Positions 34,684-44,569 are shown, counted from the first letter of the stretch. The stretch is DNA of 64,000 bases from JANPLG01 sp964609085 (GCA_964609085.1 CAZSRZ010000005.1:32249-96248); one strand, 5' to 3'. The notes: a model not told the origin generated them from the letters alone. Made by a program: numbers and translations.

Positions 34684-37600
34684 ATGCCGAGAAGAGCGGA
34701 AATTCAGAAGGTGATGGTGATAGGGTCTGGTCCGATCGTGATCGGGCAGGCTGCGGAATTCGACTACGCGGGGACTCAGGCCTGCCAGTCATTGCGCGAG
34801 GAAGGCTGTCAGGTTGTCCTGATCAACTCCAACCCGGCCACGATCATGACCGACACGGAGATCGCGGATCGGGTCTACATTGAGCCCCTCACCGTGCAGT
34901 TCGCTGAGGAGGTGATTGCACGGGAGCGCCCGGATGGTCTCGCTCCCGGGTTGGGCGGCCAGACCGGGCTGAATCTGGCGACGAAGCTCGCCGCCGCTGG
35001 TGTGCTCGAGCGTTACGATGTCCGGCTTCTGGGCACGCCGTTGAAGTCGATCCGGATGGCCGAGGACCGCGAGGAGTTCCGCACGCTGATGCAGAGCCTG
35101 GGCGAGCCGGTGCCCGAAAGCTGGATCATCGAGAGCATGCAGGAGCTGAAGGAGCTGGCGGCACGCAAGTACCTGCCGCTGCCGCTGATCGTGCGCCCGG
35201 CCTACACCCTGGGCGGCACCGGCGGCGGGATCGCTCGCGACGTCTCTGAGCTGCTGGAGATTGGATCGCTCGGACTGAAGCTGTCGATGCGCCACCAAAT
35301 CCTCGTGGAGCGCTACCTGCGCGGCTGGAAGGAAGTCGAGTACGAGGTGATGCGGGACGGTGCCGACAACTGCATCACGATCTGCAACATGGAGAATCTG
35401 GACCCGATGGGGATCCACACCGGGGACTCGATCGTCGTCGCACCCAGCCAGACTTTGTCCGACCGCGAGTATCAGATGCTCCGGACGGCCTCTCTCAAGA
35501 TCATCCGCGCCCTGGGGATCGAAGGCGGCTGCAACGTCCAACTGGCTCTGGACCCGGAGAGCTTCCAGTACTTCGTCATCGAAGTGAATCCTCGGGTCAG
35601 CCGCTCCTCGGCGCTCGCTTCCAAGGCGACGGGCTATCCCATCGCCCGCGTATCGGCGAAGATTGCGGTCGGGCTGCGCCTGGACGAAATCCCGAACGCG
35701 GTCACACGGAAGACCCTGGCATGCTTCGAGCCTGCCCTGGATTACTGCGTGGTCAAGATCCCGCGATGGCCCTTCGACAAGTTCAAGACGGCCGACCGAC
35801 GGATCGGCACGCAGATGAAGGCGACAGGGGAGGTGATGTCCATCGGCCGAACCTTCGAGTCAGCCCTGCTGAAGGCTGTCCGCTCCCTGGAGGTCGGGGT
35901 GCACGGGTTAAAGGCAAAAGGGCTGGATGGCTGGAGTGAGATGGAGTTGGAGGGCGCCCTCCGGAACGCCACCGACGACCGTCTCTTTGCCGTTGCCGAG
36001 GCCTTTCGTCGTGGTTGGGAAATCCGGGAGGTCCAATCGCTCAGCCACATTGACCCCTGGTTCCTCCACAAGATCCGCGGCATCATCCGGCTTGAGGAGC
36101 GGCTGCGGGATCGGCCGGTTTCCGAGAGCCAGGAGGCTGTCGCAGATCTGCGTGAGGCGAAGCAGCATGGCCTCAGCGATCGCACCCTCGCCGACCTACA
36201 CGGCACGTCGGAGGCTGCTGTTCGGGATTGGCGCGGCCGGCACGGAATCACACCGGTCTACAAGATGGTCGACACCTGCGCGGCGGAATTCGAGGCCGAG
36301 ACTCCCTACTTCTACAGCAGCTACGAGGACGTCGATGAGGCGCAGCCTGCCGCGGGCGATTCCGCGGCAGCGGCTCCCAGGAAGAAGGCAATCGTCATCG
36401 GATCCGGCCCGATCCGGATTGGGCAAGGGATTGAGTTCGACTACTGCACCGTCCACAGCGTGTGGGCGCTGCGGGACGCCGGGTACGAGTCCATCGTGAT
36501 CAACAATAATCCCGAGACCGTCTCGACCGACTTCGACACATCCGACCGCCTCTACTTTGAGCCCCTCACCCTGGAAAACGTTCTCGCTATCGTCCGTGAG
36601 GAGAATCCCGAAGGGGTGATCGTTCAGTTCGGGGGCCAGACGGCGATCAATCTCGCGGAGCCGCTGCACGCTGCCGGAATACCGATCCTCGGCAGCTCCT
36701 ACGAGAGCATCGATCTGGCCGAGGATCGGGACAAGTTTGAGCAACTCCTGCGGGACCTGGACATCCCCAAGCCACCGGGGCGGGCGGTACGGTCGGTGGA
36801 TGCTGCGGAAGCGGTCGCGGAAGAGATCGGCTACCCGGTGCTCGTCAGGCCGTCGTACGTCCTCGGCGGCCGGGCGATGGAGATCGTCCACACCCGTGAG
36901 GACCTGCGGAACTACATGGAGTACGTGGTGGAGGTCAGCCCAGACGCGCCGATTCTCGTGGACAAGTACGTCTTGGGCAAAGAGGCCGAGGTCGATGTGA
37001 TCGCTGATGGTGAGGACTGCTTGATCCCCGGGATCATGGAGCACATCGAGCGGGCGGGAGTACACAGCGGCGATTCGATGGCGGTGTTTCCGCCCCAGTC
37101 CCTCTCCCAACCGGCCATGGATCGAATGGTGGAGTATGCCTGCCGTGTGGCGCGGGCGCTCAAGGTCGTCGGCCTGATGAACATCCAGTTCGTCGTGGAC
37201 GGCGACGACGTCTACATTCTCGAAGTGAACCCCCGGTCCAGCCGCACCGTGCCGTACCTCTCCAAGATCACGGGGGTGCCGATGGTGCAGGTGGCGACGC
37301 GCTGCATGGTCGGCGGACGTCTGCGCGAGATGGGCTACACGACCGGGCTCTGGGCAGGCTCGGCCGAACATCCAGTGCGGCACGTATCGGTGAAGGCGCC
37401 CGTCTTCAGCTTCGCCAAGCTCACCCGCGTGGACGTCAACCTGGGTCCCGAGATGAAGTCGACCGGGGAGATCATGGGGACGGACTTTGACTATCCGCGG
37501 GCCCTTTACAAGGCGATGGTCGCGAGTGGGGTAGACGTGCCGCCGCACGGGGCGATCATCGCCACCATCGCGGATCCGGACAAGCAGGAGGCGCTCCCTC

Positions 37601-37986
37601 TGCTTCGGCGCTACGCCGAGTTGGGCTACCGCCTCTTCGCCACCGCAGGCACCGCGGCACTTCTGACCCTCTACGGGATCCCCGCGGAGCCGGCGATGAA
37701 AATCCACGAGGGCGGCCGCACGCTCGTCTCCCTCATCCAGGAAGGCAGTGTCAATCTGCTGATCAACACCGTCAGCCGCAACAAGCGCAGCGAACGGGAG
37801 GCCGCTGTGCTTCGACGGACAGCCGTCGAGAATGGTGTGCCATGTCTGACGAGCCTGGATACGGCCGCCGCCCTACTCCAGGCGCTCGAGCTGCAGGCCT
37901 ACGGGACGGCCGAGGAGTCACGACCCCATTGCCGCACGATCGACGAGTACTGTGGATTGCCCACGGCGGAGGCCCGCCGCCGATAG
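34684..37986 (+). CDS. carB: Carbamoyl phosphate synthase large chain
   Basis: This protein of 1100 residues has two ATP-grasp halves. The first begins KVMVIGSGPIVIGQAAEFDY, and the second KAIVIGSGPIRIGQGIEFDY after about residue 570. An oligomerisation segment between them contains PVYKMVDTCAAEFEAETPYF, and a C-terminal MGS-like allosteric domain (~950-1080) contains YRLFATAGTAALLTLYG. It makes carbamoyl phosphate from bicarbonate, ammonia and two ATP for both pyrimidines and arginine. ATG 34684 gives the family-like start MPRRAEIQKV; an upstream in-frame start at 34615 overlaps lepB. Last gene of the operon. Confidence 0.95.
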   Translation: MPRRAEIQKVMVIGSGPIVIGQAAEFDYAGTQACQSLREEGCQVVLINSNPATIMTDTEIADRVYIEPLTVQFAEEVIARERPDGLAPGLGGQTGLNLATKLAAAGVLERYDVRLLGTPLKSIRMAEDREEFRTLMQSLGEPVPESWIIESMQELKELAARKYLPLPLIVRPAYTLGGTGGGIARDVSELLEIGSLGLKLSMRHQILVERYLRGWKEVEYEVMRDGADNCITICNMENLDPMGIHTGDSIVVAPSQTLSDREYQMLRTASLKIIRALGIEGGCNVQLALDPESFQYFVIEVNPRVSRSSALASKATGYPIARVSAKIAVGLRLDEIPNAVTRKTLACFEPALDYCVVKIPRWPFDKFKTADRRIGTQMKATGEVMSIGRTFESALLKAVRSLEVGVHGLKAKGLDGWSEMELEGALRNATDDRLFAVAEAFRRGWEIREVQSLSHIDPWFLHKIRGIIRLEERLRDRPVSESQEAVADLREAKQHGLSDRTLADLHGTSEAAVRDWRGRHGITPVYKMVDTCAAEFEAETPYFYSSYEDVDEAQPAAGDSAAAAPRKKAIVIGSGPIRIGQGIEFDYCTVHSVWALRDAGYESIVINNNPETVSTDFDTSDRLYFEPLTLENVLAIVREENPEGVIVQFGGQTAINLAEPLHAAGIPILGSSYESIDLAEDRDKFEQLLRDLDIPKPPGRAVRSVDAAEAVAEEIGYPVLVRPSYVLGGRAMEIVHTREDLRNYMEYVVEVSPDAPILVDKYVLGKEAEVDVIADGEDCLIPGIMEHIERAGVHSGDSMAVFPPQSLSQPAMDRMVEYACRVARALKVVGLMNIQFVVDGDDVYILEVNPRSSRTVPYLSKITGVPMVQVATRCMVGGRLREMGYTTGLWAGSAEHPVRHVSVKAPVFSFAKLTRVDVNLGPEMKSTGEIMGTDFDYPRALYKAMVASGVDVPPHGAIIATIADPDKQEALPLLRRYAELGYRLFATAGTAALLTLYGIPAEPAMKIHEGGRTLVSLIQEGSVNLLINTVSRNKRSEREAAVLRRTAVENGVPCLTSLDTAAALLQALELQAYGTAEESRPHCRTIDEYCGLPTAEARRR

Positions 37987-37998
37987 TTTCGCAGATGG

Positions 37999-40488
37999 TC
38001 ACATGAGCAGGCCAAGCGGGACCGGCTTGGCCCGGTCGGGAGTACCTGCGGATTGCGGCAATTGGTCGCGGCGCAAGAACTTGGATTGATACATCCGCTC
38101 GTCAGCCACGTTCAGCAGCGTTCGAGCGTCGCGCCCGTCGTCGGGGTACGACGCCTGCCCCACACTGGCGCCGACGTCCACGCCAATCAAGCGGGCCGCC
38201 GCGTCGGGGATCGCCGCCCGGATGCGGTCGGCCACTCTTGCCGCCATCATCGGTCCCGTTCCCGGCAGTAGCATCACGAATTCGTCGCCCGCGTAGCGAC
38301 TGACCACGTCCGATGGCCGGGCGACTGAGGTGAGGGCGGCGCTCACCGCCCGCAGTAGATCGTCGCCCCGCAGGTGGCCGTAGGTGTCGTTGACCTGCTT
38401 GAACCCGTCCAGATCCAAAAGGATCACGCTGAAGATGTCGTCTCCGGCTACGGACGCCGCGGGGTCATCGTCACGGAGATGGGTCATCCTCTCCAGGTGC
38501 CTTATGAGACACCGGCTGTTCGCAAGCCCGGTGAGCGGATCGGTGAACGCGAGCTCCCGGTCTCGCTCAACACGACGCACATTCTGGATCGCAATCGCCG
38601 CGTGTTCGACGAGGATCGTCATCAGATGGAGGTGGTGCTGCGTGATCACACTGTAGGGCTGCGTGTAGGCAGCGAGCACTCCGTGAATCACCTCGCCGTG
38701 GATGATGGGAACGGCTGTCACGGAAGTGAGGTCGATATTCTCACCGGGCGAGTAGCGGCGGGCAATGTCCAGTGCCGCGGCGACATTGACACGCGCCTCC
38801 CGATTCTGGGCGACCCAGCCAACCGCGCCCTCCGAGAGGGCGATAGTCATCCCCGAAAGCCGCTGGGCTTCAAACCCACGCGCCAGAACAGCGCGCAGGC
38901 CGCCTGACTCCTCATCGAGCAGGTAGAGGATCACCGTGTCGGCAGGGAGCAGGTCAAAGGCGCGTGACACCACGCAGTCGAGCACGTCCTCGAGGGTGTC
39001 CCTTGGTGCCAGGTCGTGCGCGACTCCGCGTACCGCCGCCATCTCGGCCGCCGCCTGGCTGATGGCGGAGAGAGCGGCCGAGGGACTGCCGACGACGTCT
39101 GTGCCGTCCAGCCGACCTTGCCCAGCAGCCTCTTGAAGGGCAATCCGTTCGAGGGCAGCAGGTAGGACCTGCTCGAAGATCGTCACCAGCACCGGGTCAA
39201 AGTGCTTCCCAGCCCCTTCCCGAAGTACCCCCATGGCCTCTTCGTGGGAAAGTGCACGCCGATAGGGGCGATCCGACGTCAGCGCATCAAAGACGTCCAC
39301 GATTGCGATGACCCTGCCGCCGAGGGGAATCTCGTCCCCCATGAGCCCGCGAGGGTATCCCAAGCCGTCCCACCGCTCGTGGTGAGACAGCACGGTTTCG
39401 ACCACTGGAAACGGGAAGGGGACGGGCGCCAGGATCTCCGCACCGATCTGCACGTGGGACTTCACCCGCTCAAACTCGGCGGGTGTCAGCCGGTCTGGCT
39501 TGCCGAGAATATGGTCCGGGACCCCCAACTTGCCGATGTCGTGCACCAACGCCCCCGTGGCGATGGCCTGCTTCTCCGTCAAGCTGGCACCGGATCCCTC
39601 CGCCAGCGCGATGGCGTACTGCTGAACCCGGTTAATGTGTGAGCAGGTGTAGCGGTCCTTGGCGTCGATAGCAGTGGCGAGAGAGGCGATGATAGCCTGA
39701 TTCAGCTCATTCAGCTCCTTGATATGTCCCATCTCCAGCTTCAGCTTCTCGGAGAGTAGCTGAACTCGGTCCAGGTAGATCCGGTAGGAGGAATACACGA
39801 GGTAGATGGGCGGGATGATGAGGGGCAGATGTATCCAGCGTCCTCCGAGGATGCCCACGGTCCACTGCACCCCGCCGGCGAAACTGGCGCTGGCGAAGAA
39901 CCCGGCCGCAGTCCAGCAGAAGCTCTGCTGCCAGACCTTCTCCCAGCGCTCGCCATTCTGCAGCGAGATCGCCAGGGAAACCCCCCAGGTGTTCAGCAGG
40001 AAATAGGTGAGTGCGAACGCAAAGAGTGCCGGGATGTCAGGCGTTTTTCCCGCTATCGAAAAGTGGCGAACCCCGTTGTACGCCAGGCACGATGCCAGGC
40101 AAGCCAGGGCGCAATTTGCGCAGTTGAAAGCGATGATGTGGGGGGCCTGCTTCGAGCGACGAACTCGGAACCGTCCGGCAGCAGGCGATAAGAGACTGCC
40201 GACCAGCGCGCCGGACACAGCGCAACTGCAGGCGGCCAACGGTCCGCTCGACAGCATGGCGAAGCAAACGATGGCGAACGTCATCGTCATCTGGCCCTGG
40301 AAGACCGTGAGTTCGACCTTCCAGACGCTGAAGATGATCGCCAGCCCGACTACCCCCGCCAACCATGCGGGCTCCGGACGTTCAAACTGGTGGGTGCCCA
40401 GGCCGTAGCCGACCAGCAGCAGGATCACGGGAATGTAGGCGAGCAGGAAGGATTTCAGCTTTACCGGGAGGGACTGAAATGCCGCCAT
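37999..40488 (-). CDS. Membrane c-di-GMP enzyme with HD-GYP, GAF and GGDEF domains
   Basis: This protein of 829 residues has about seven hydrophobic helices (~10-235) forming a MASE-like sensor. A short coiled coil precedes an HD-GYP phosphodiesterase domain (~265-440) with VHDIGKLGVPDHIL and HHERWDGLGYP. A GAF domain (~495-635) and a diguanylate cyclase (~645-810) follow. The cyclase active site reads AGDEF (733-737), an accepted variant, with an inhibitory RxxD site (RPSD, 724-727) five residues before it. Both making and breaking c-di-GMP are therefore possible in one protein. GGAAGG precedes the ATG. It ends 13 bases from carB, converging on it. Confidence 0.9.
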   Translation of the reverse strand: MAAFQSLPVKLKSFLLAYIPVILLLVGYGLGTHQFERPEPAWLAGVVGLAIIFSVWKVELTVFQGQMTMTFAIVCFAMLSSGPLAACSCAVSGALVGSLLSPAAGRFRVRRSKQAPHIIAFNCANCALACLASCLAYNGVRHFSIAGKTPDIPALFAFALTYFLLNTWGVSLAISLQNGERWEKVWQQSFCWTAAGFFASASFAGGVQWTVGILGGRWIHLPLIIPPIYLVYSSYRIYLDRVQLLSEKLKLEMGHIKELNELNQAIIASLATAIDAKDRYTCSHINRVQQYAIALAEGSGASLTEKQAIATGALVHDIGKLGVPDHILGKPDRLTPAEFERVKSHVQIGAEILAPVPFPFPVVETVLSHHERWDGLGYPRGLMGDEIPLGGRVIAIVDVFDALTSDRPYRRALSHEEAMGVLREGAGKHFDPVLVTIFEQVLPAALERIALQEAAGQGRLDGTDVVGSPSAALSAISQAAAEMAAVRGVAHDLAPRDTLEDVLDCVVSRAFDLLPADTVILYLLDEESGGLRAVLARGFEAQRLSGMTIALSEGAVGWVAQNREARVNVAAALDIARRYSPGENIDLTSVTAVPIIHGEVIHGVLAAYTQPYSVITQHHLHLMTILVEHAAIAIQNVRRVERDRELAFTDPLTGLANSRCLIRHLERMTHLRDDDPAASVAGDDIFSVILLDLDGFKQVNDTYGHLRGDDLLRAVSAALTSVARPSDVVSRYAGDEFVMLLPGTGPMMAARVADRIRAAIPDAAARLIGVDVGASVGQASYPDDGRDARTLLNVADERMYQSKFLRRDQLPQSAGTPDRAKPVPLGLLM

Positions 40489-40545
40489 TTAAACATCCTT
40501 CCTGCCTCGCCCATTCGGTATTGAGGTGACGTACCGGCAACTGGC

Positions 40546-42306
40546 TCAGTCGGCGTCGCCGTCGCCGGTGGGGTCCTCGGCCCCGCCGTTGTCGCCAATA
40601 ATCGTGGCGTTCACGTAGACCAACTTCAACGCGAGGGGATCCCCGGCAAACACCGGGTCCTGGGCCATGTTGAGCAACGGATCGGCCCAGATCGGCTCCA
40701 CCGCCGCCACGCCGTCGCCTCCCCACAGCACCTGCTGCGTCCAACTGGGCGTGAGGGTGTCCCAGGCCACATCCGTGCCCCACAACACCTGGTGGATGCC
40801 GATCACCGGTTCCCCCCACAGGACCTGATGGCCTTGCAGGATCGTGCCGCCCCACGCAACAGTCTGGCCGGCGATGGTGGAGGTGGGTTGCAGCGCCTCA
40901 TCGATCCAGCGCGTCCCGATCGCCGCGTCGGTGTTGATTTGGAGTGCCAGCTTGAGGGCGCCGATCGTGTTGAGGCTGCCCGCGCCCTGCGTGAGAGTGG
41001 AGAGACCTTCCGCAAGCGGAGCTCCGTCCTGCCCGGAGATCAGAAGCCGCTCGGCGGTGTACATCAGGACTGCCTTCACGGCGTTTGGGGTGAGGGTCGG
41101 CCGGGCCTGGAGGAGGATCGCGACTGTGGCGGCCACCTGCGGCGCGGCCATGCTGGTGCCTGACAACCGATAGTAATTCACTGACCAGGGAGTTGAAGGG
41201 CTCCAGTCGTACCGGTTCTCGGGATAGGTAACGTCCAGGTAGCTACCGGGAGACCTCGGTGCGAGGATGCGGTTCCCCGGCGCGATGAGATCCGGCTTGG
41301 TGACGCCATCATAGATGGTCGGACCGCGGCCGCTGTAGCTGGCGACCTGATCGTCCAGCCGACTGGGAGTGCCGTTGGTGTTGAGCGCACCGACGGTGAT
41401 CACCGCGGGGTCGTGTCCGGGACTCGCGATCCCGCCGTACTTCACAACGCCCGCGGCATTCTTCCCGTAGTTGCCCGCGGAGCACACGACCACCATCCCC
41501 GCTGCCTGGGCGACGCGGAGGGCTCGGCACAATGGGTCGGTAACGTAACTCTCCGTCGGCGGCCGGCCAAGCGACAAGTTCAGCACTCGGATGTTGAGGA
41601 GTCTTCGGTTGGCAACCACCCACTCAATCCCGGCGATCACCCGGCTGACGCTGCTGTTGCCCGTCGCATCCAGTACCTTGACGCAGACGATTTGTGCTCC
41701 GGGTGCCATCCCGACGATGTCGCCGCTGGAATTGCTCCCGTCCGCGACGGCGATGCCTGCCACGTGCGTGCCGTGGCCGTTGTCATCGTAAGGCAATGCC
41801 CGGCGGTTCACCATGTCATGCCACGCGGCGATCCGTCTCAGGCCAAACTCCCTGCCGGGGTTCACACCGGTGTCGAGGAAGGCGATGCGCACCCCCCTCC
41901 CTGTGTAGCCGCCGGACCAGGCCTGATCGCCACCCGAGGACACCACGTCCACGTCCCGTGTCGTGGTTGGGACCGCGTGCGCCTCGACCGTCGCGTCGAG
42001 CGAGACGTGATCCACTTCCGGAGAGGCCGCAAGGCCGCGCAGCCCGCTGGTCGGCACCGAGATCGCGGCGCTCCCCACGATATTGAGGGATCCCCGCCAC
42101 AAGCCGCGGAACCGCTTCGGCAGCGACCGTTGGTCGCGTGGAACGGACTTGTAGCGAACGATCACCGGGACCATCTGGCCCGAGGTGGGTCGACTCCGAA
42201 TCAGCGAGGCCAGGTCCGGGCTAAGGCTGCCCGCATGCGCCGGTGCGGTCGTGATCAGCGCGCCGGTGAGCGCCACCAGGGCGGGAAGTACTGGGAAACG
42301 GGGCAT
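40546..42306 (-). CDS. Exported subtilisin-like (S8) serine peptidase with Trp-Gly repeats
   Basis: This protein of 586 residues has a signal peptide (LPALVALTGALITTAPAHA) and a propeptide-like segment. The S8 catalytic domain carries the triad in RIAFLDTGVN (Asp ~145), NGHGTHVAGIAV (His ~178) and LSGTSMAAPQVA (Ser ~385). Oxyanion Asn is in VVVCSAGNYG. The C-terminal region (~483-530) has four VAWG/VLWG repeats at uneven 11-19 residue spacing, then an Asp-rich tail. It should digest proteins outside the membrane. It lies 28 bases after a possible small peptide gene. Confidence 0.88.
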   Translation of the reverse strand: MPRFPVLPALVALTGALITTAPAHAGSLSPDLASLIRSRPTSGQMVPVIVRYKSVPRDQRSLPKRFRGLWRGSLNIVGSAAISVPTSGLRGLAASPEVDHVSLDATVEAHAVPTTTRDVDVVSSGGDQAWSGGYTGRGVRIAFLDTGVNPGREFGLRRIAAWHDMVNRRALPYDDNGHGTHVAGIAVADGSNSSGDIVGMAPGAQIVCVKVLDATGNSSVSRVIAGIEWVVANRRLLNIRVLNLSLGRPPTESYVTDPLCRALRVAQAAGMVVVCSAGNYGKNAAGVVKYGGIASPGHDPAVITVGALNTNGTPSRLDDQVASYSGRGPTIYDGVTKPDLIAPGNRILAPRSPGSYLDVTYPENRYDWSPSTPWSVNYYRLSGTSMAAPQVAATVAILLQARPTLTPNAVKAVLMYTAERLLISGQDGAPLAEGLSTLTQGAGSLNTIGALKLALQINTDAAIGTRWIDEALQPTSTIAGQTVAWGGTILQGHQVLWGEPVIGIHQVLWGTDVAWDTLTPSWTQQVLWGGDGVAAVEPIWADPLLNMAQDPVFAGDPLALKLVYVNATIIGDNGGAEDPTGDGDAD

Positions 42307-42334
42307 TTCGGGTCTTTCAGCGGCTACAGATTAG

Positions 42335-42556
42335 TTAGTTGGCTCGTCCGCGGGGGGAGGTGGGTCCCTTTGGTCGGAGCGGAGTTGCGGTGGCGCGGAC
42401 CGTCGACTTCGAGGAATCGCCGCTCCAGAGAGCCTGCGCCACTTGCGTCGGCATCGGTCTTGCCTTGGGGCGGGATGCGTTGGCTGACCCGCTGGGGCCA
42501 ATCGGCATCAGGGCTGAGAGAGTGGCGAGCACGGTGGGAACAATGATGACAGCCAT
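42335..42556 (-). CDS. Possible small exported cationic peptide
   Basis: This frame of 73 residues begins MAVIIVPTVLATLSALMPIG, which looks like a signal peptide, and continues with a basic, Pro/Ser-rich tail. GGGAG lies nine bases before the ATG, and the gene ends 28 bases before the S8 peptidase on the same strand, so they may form one transcript. No family is recognised. It could also be chance coding in a GC-rich region. Confidence 0.35.
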   Translation of the reverse strand: MAVIIVPTVLATLSALMPIGPSGSANASRPKARPMPTQVAQALWSGDSSKSTVRATATPLRPKGPTSPRGRAN

Positions 42557-42587
42557 CTGGGGTTACTCCCTGGTATCGGCCGGGCGC

Positions 42588-42660
42588 TCTCGGTCAGCGT
42601 GCCAGCCAGCTTCACCCGTAGCTCTGCAAGGTCTGTGCCAATCGCATGGGGAAGCCGAGA
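42588..42660 (-). other. Structured leader candidate upstream of the small peptide and S8 peptidase
   Basis: On the minus strand, an outer stem (complements of 42656-42660 and 42588-42592) encloses an inner stem of eight pairs with one bulge (42648-42655 with 42609-42617). The enclosed sequence includes GCAGAGCTACGGGTG, close to a stretch of c-di-GMP-I riboswitches. The GAAA hairpin of that class is missing. It may be an unclassified leader or a coincidence. Confidence 0.25.
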
Positions 42661-42783
42661 ACGCGTTGCCTCGCCTCCAGTTGGCGCGGGGCGGCACCCG
42701 CCGTAGGCATATCGGCGGCCGAATGGTGAGAAAACAAGCCGGCGGTCGCCGATGGCCGGACTGGCGACGGAGGGAAAAACGCG

Positions 42784-43866
42784 ATGGCGGGAAGAGCAGT
42801 CCGATTTGCCGTGGTGGGGATGGGGATGGGTCTCCATCACTGCCGGGATCTGGTGGATGCCCGCGGCTGTGAGCTTGTGGCGATCTGCGACACCAACGAC
42901 AGCCGTCGCGCACAGCACAGCCGCGAGCTGGGTGTTCGGGGCTATGCCACGTTGTCGGAATTGCTCGCAGACCCGGATGTAGAGGTCGTAAACATCTGCA
43001 CACCCTCCGGCACACATGCAGACTTATCCATCCAGGCCATGCGGGCGGGAAAGCACGTCGTCTGTGAGAAGCCGCCGGATGTGACGCTGGCGGCCGTCGA
43101 TCGGATGATCGCGGCGCGTGATGAGACGGGCCGCAAGCTCATGGTCGTGTTCCAATCGCGCTTCGAGCCCCTCTACGTGGAGATGAAACGAGCCATCGAC
43201 ACCGGCAGGCTGGGAGCGCTGGCTGGCGTTCACGGCAGTGTGAACTGGTGGCGCAGTCCGGAGTACTTCGTGAGCCCGGGCATGTGGAAGGGCACGTGGA
43301 AGATGGACGGCGGCGGCTCACTCGCCAATCAGGGCGTGCACACGGTCGACGTCCTGCAGTGGCTGGGCGGCCCGGTGGCGGAGGTGTATGGGAAGTTTGG
43401 GGTCTTCGCGCACGACATAGAGAGCGAAGACAAGACCGTGGCGGTGCTCACCTTCCAGAGTGGCGCTCTTGGAACGCTGACCACGGCCACATCCGCCTAC
43501 CCGGGACTCGATCGAACCATCATGGTGCACGGGGGTCGCGGCAGTCTGGTGGCTGTGGATGATGAACTGGTCCGGTGGCGGATTCAGGCCGATTCCACGG
43601 AAGCCGAGCGCGAGGAAGAAGCTCGCCAGTTGGAACGCTTCGGCGCGAAGGGCGGCCGGGACGTGACCACGGCATCCGACCCATTTGCATTTGCCAGTCG
43701 CGGGCACCTAACCCAGTTCGAGGCCATGGGTGACGCGGTGCGGGAAGACAGGCCACCCCCGAACAGCATCGAAACAACGCGGCACACAGTGGAGATTCTC
43801 ACGGCGATCTATGAGAGCGGAAGGACAGGCCTGCCGATTCGGCTCGGCGGTTCATCCCGAAGCTGA
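42784..43866 (+). CDS. Gfo/Idh/MocA-family oxidoreductase
   Basis: This protein of 360 residues has the Rossmann start RFAVVGMGMGLHHCRDL, then VAICDTNDS, VVNICTPSGTHADL and GKHVVCEKPPDVT. The substrate domain includes GGSLANQGVHTVDVLQWLGG with the typical His-Asp pair. It probably oxidises or reduces a sugar or cyclitol using NAD(P). GGAGGG lies nine bases upstream. It stands alone between the divergent S8 gene and Hsp20, and is distinct from the Gfo/Idh gene at 21194. Confidence 0.88.
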   Translation: MAGRAVRFAVVGMGMGLHHCRDLVDARGCELVAICDTNDSRRAQHSRELGVRGYATLSELLADPDVEVVNICTPSGTHADLSIQAMRAGKHVVCEKPPDVTLAAVDRMIAARDETGRKLMVVFQSRFEPLYVEMKRAIDTGRLGALAGVHGSVNWWRSPEYFVSPGMWKGTWKMDGGGSLANQGVHTVDVLQWLGGPVAEVYGKFGVFAHDIESEDKTVAVLTFQSGALGTLTTATSAYPGLDRTIMVHGGRGSLVAVDDELVRWRIQADSTEAEREEEARQLERFGAKGGRDVTTASDPFAFASRGHLTQFEAMGDAVREDRPPPNSIETTRHTVEILTAIYESGRTGLPIRLGGSSRS

Positions 43867-44093
43867 TCCCAGCTTCAGCAGAATGCCGCTCCGATCGGCC
43901 GGGCGGGCATACCCCTCGGTCGTGGCGGCCTCCATCGATTCCCCAAGCGACGCACGGGTGGAGGATCTTGCGGGCCTCCGTGACTCTGGGTGATGTGAGA
44001 GTGGCACCCGCCGGTCGTACTCCTTACGCTGTCGGGGTATGATAAGCGAAGGAGCGGATCCCCGCGCCCAGCCAGAGAAGGTCCCCGGAAGCG

Positions 44094-44543
44094 ATGAATC
44101 GGTTTTACGAAGATCTGGTGCGCCAGATGGAGCAGGAAGTCGAGTCCTCGGACGAGATGCTGCGTCGGTTCCTCCGGGCGGTCAGCTCGCCCAGCCGGTT
44201 CTGGGAGCCCAGAGCGGATGTTTACGAGACCCGCGACGCAGTGAAGATCAAGGTGGAACTCGCAGGCGTCCGGCCCGACTCGATCCACATCGAGGTCTCC
44301 GGGGACGGCCGCGAAGTTACCATCCGCGGCGAGCGGGAGGATGAACGTGCGGAGGCATCCAAGCGTGTCCTCTTCCACCAGATGGAGATCTACCTGGGGC
44401 CCTTCGAGAGGGCGCTGACCATGCCGCCCGATGTCGACGTGGATCGGGATCAGGTGAGCGCTGCGTATCGCGAGGGATTCGTTCTGATCACTCTCCCCAA
44501 ACGTCAGCGTCCGGTCACCCGGCAGGTTCGTCTCTCACGCTAA
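44094..44543 (+). CDS. Hsp20/alpha-crystallin small heat-shock protein
   Basis: This protein of 149 residues has the alpha-crystallin domain at ~42-135: PRADVYETRDAVKIKVELAG, REVTIRGERED, YLGPFERALTMPPDVDVD and AAYREGFVLITLPK. It holds unfolding proteins in an ATP-independent way. It is followed after 26 bases by lon, so chaperone and protease are likely co-expressed. TATGAT (44038-44043) is a possible -10 box. Confidence 0.92.
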   Translation: MNRFYEDLVRQMEQEVESSDEMLRRFLRAVSSPSRFWEPRADVYETRDAVKIKVELAGVRPDSIHIEVSGDGREVTIRGEREDERAEASKRVLFHQMEIYLGPFERALTMPPDVDVDRDQVSAAYREGFVLITLPKRQRPVTRQVRLSR

Positions 44544-44569
44544 CTCCTTCGCTCCCTGAAACATAGTCG

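Noticed and set aside
36196..37707. Minus-strand frame of 503 codons opposite carB
   Set aside because: Antisense to carB; composition typical of shadow frames in GC-rich DNA.
42588..42660. Canonical c-di-GMP-I riboswitch
   Set aside because: A 13-of-15 match to one conserved stretch is present, but the GAAA-capped hairpin and the rest of the aptamer are missing, so I list only an unclassified leader.
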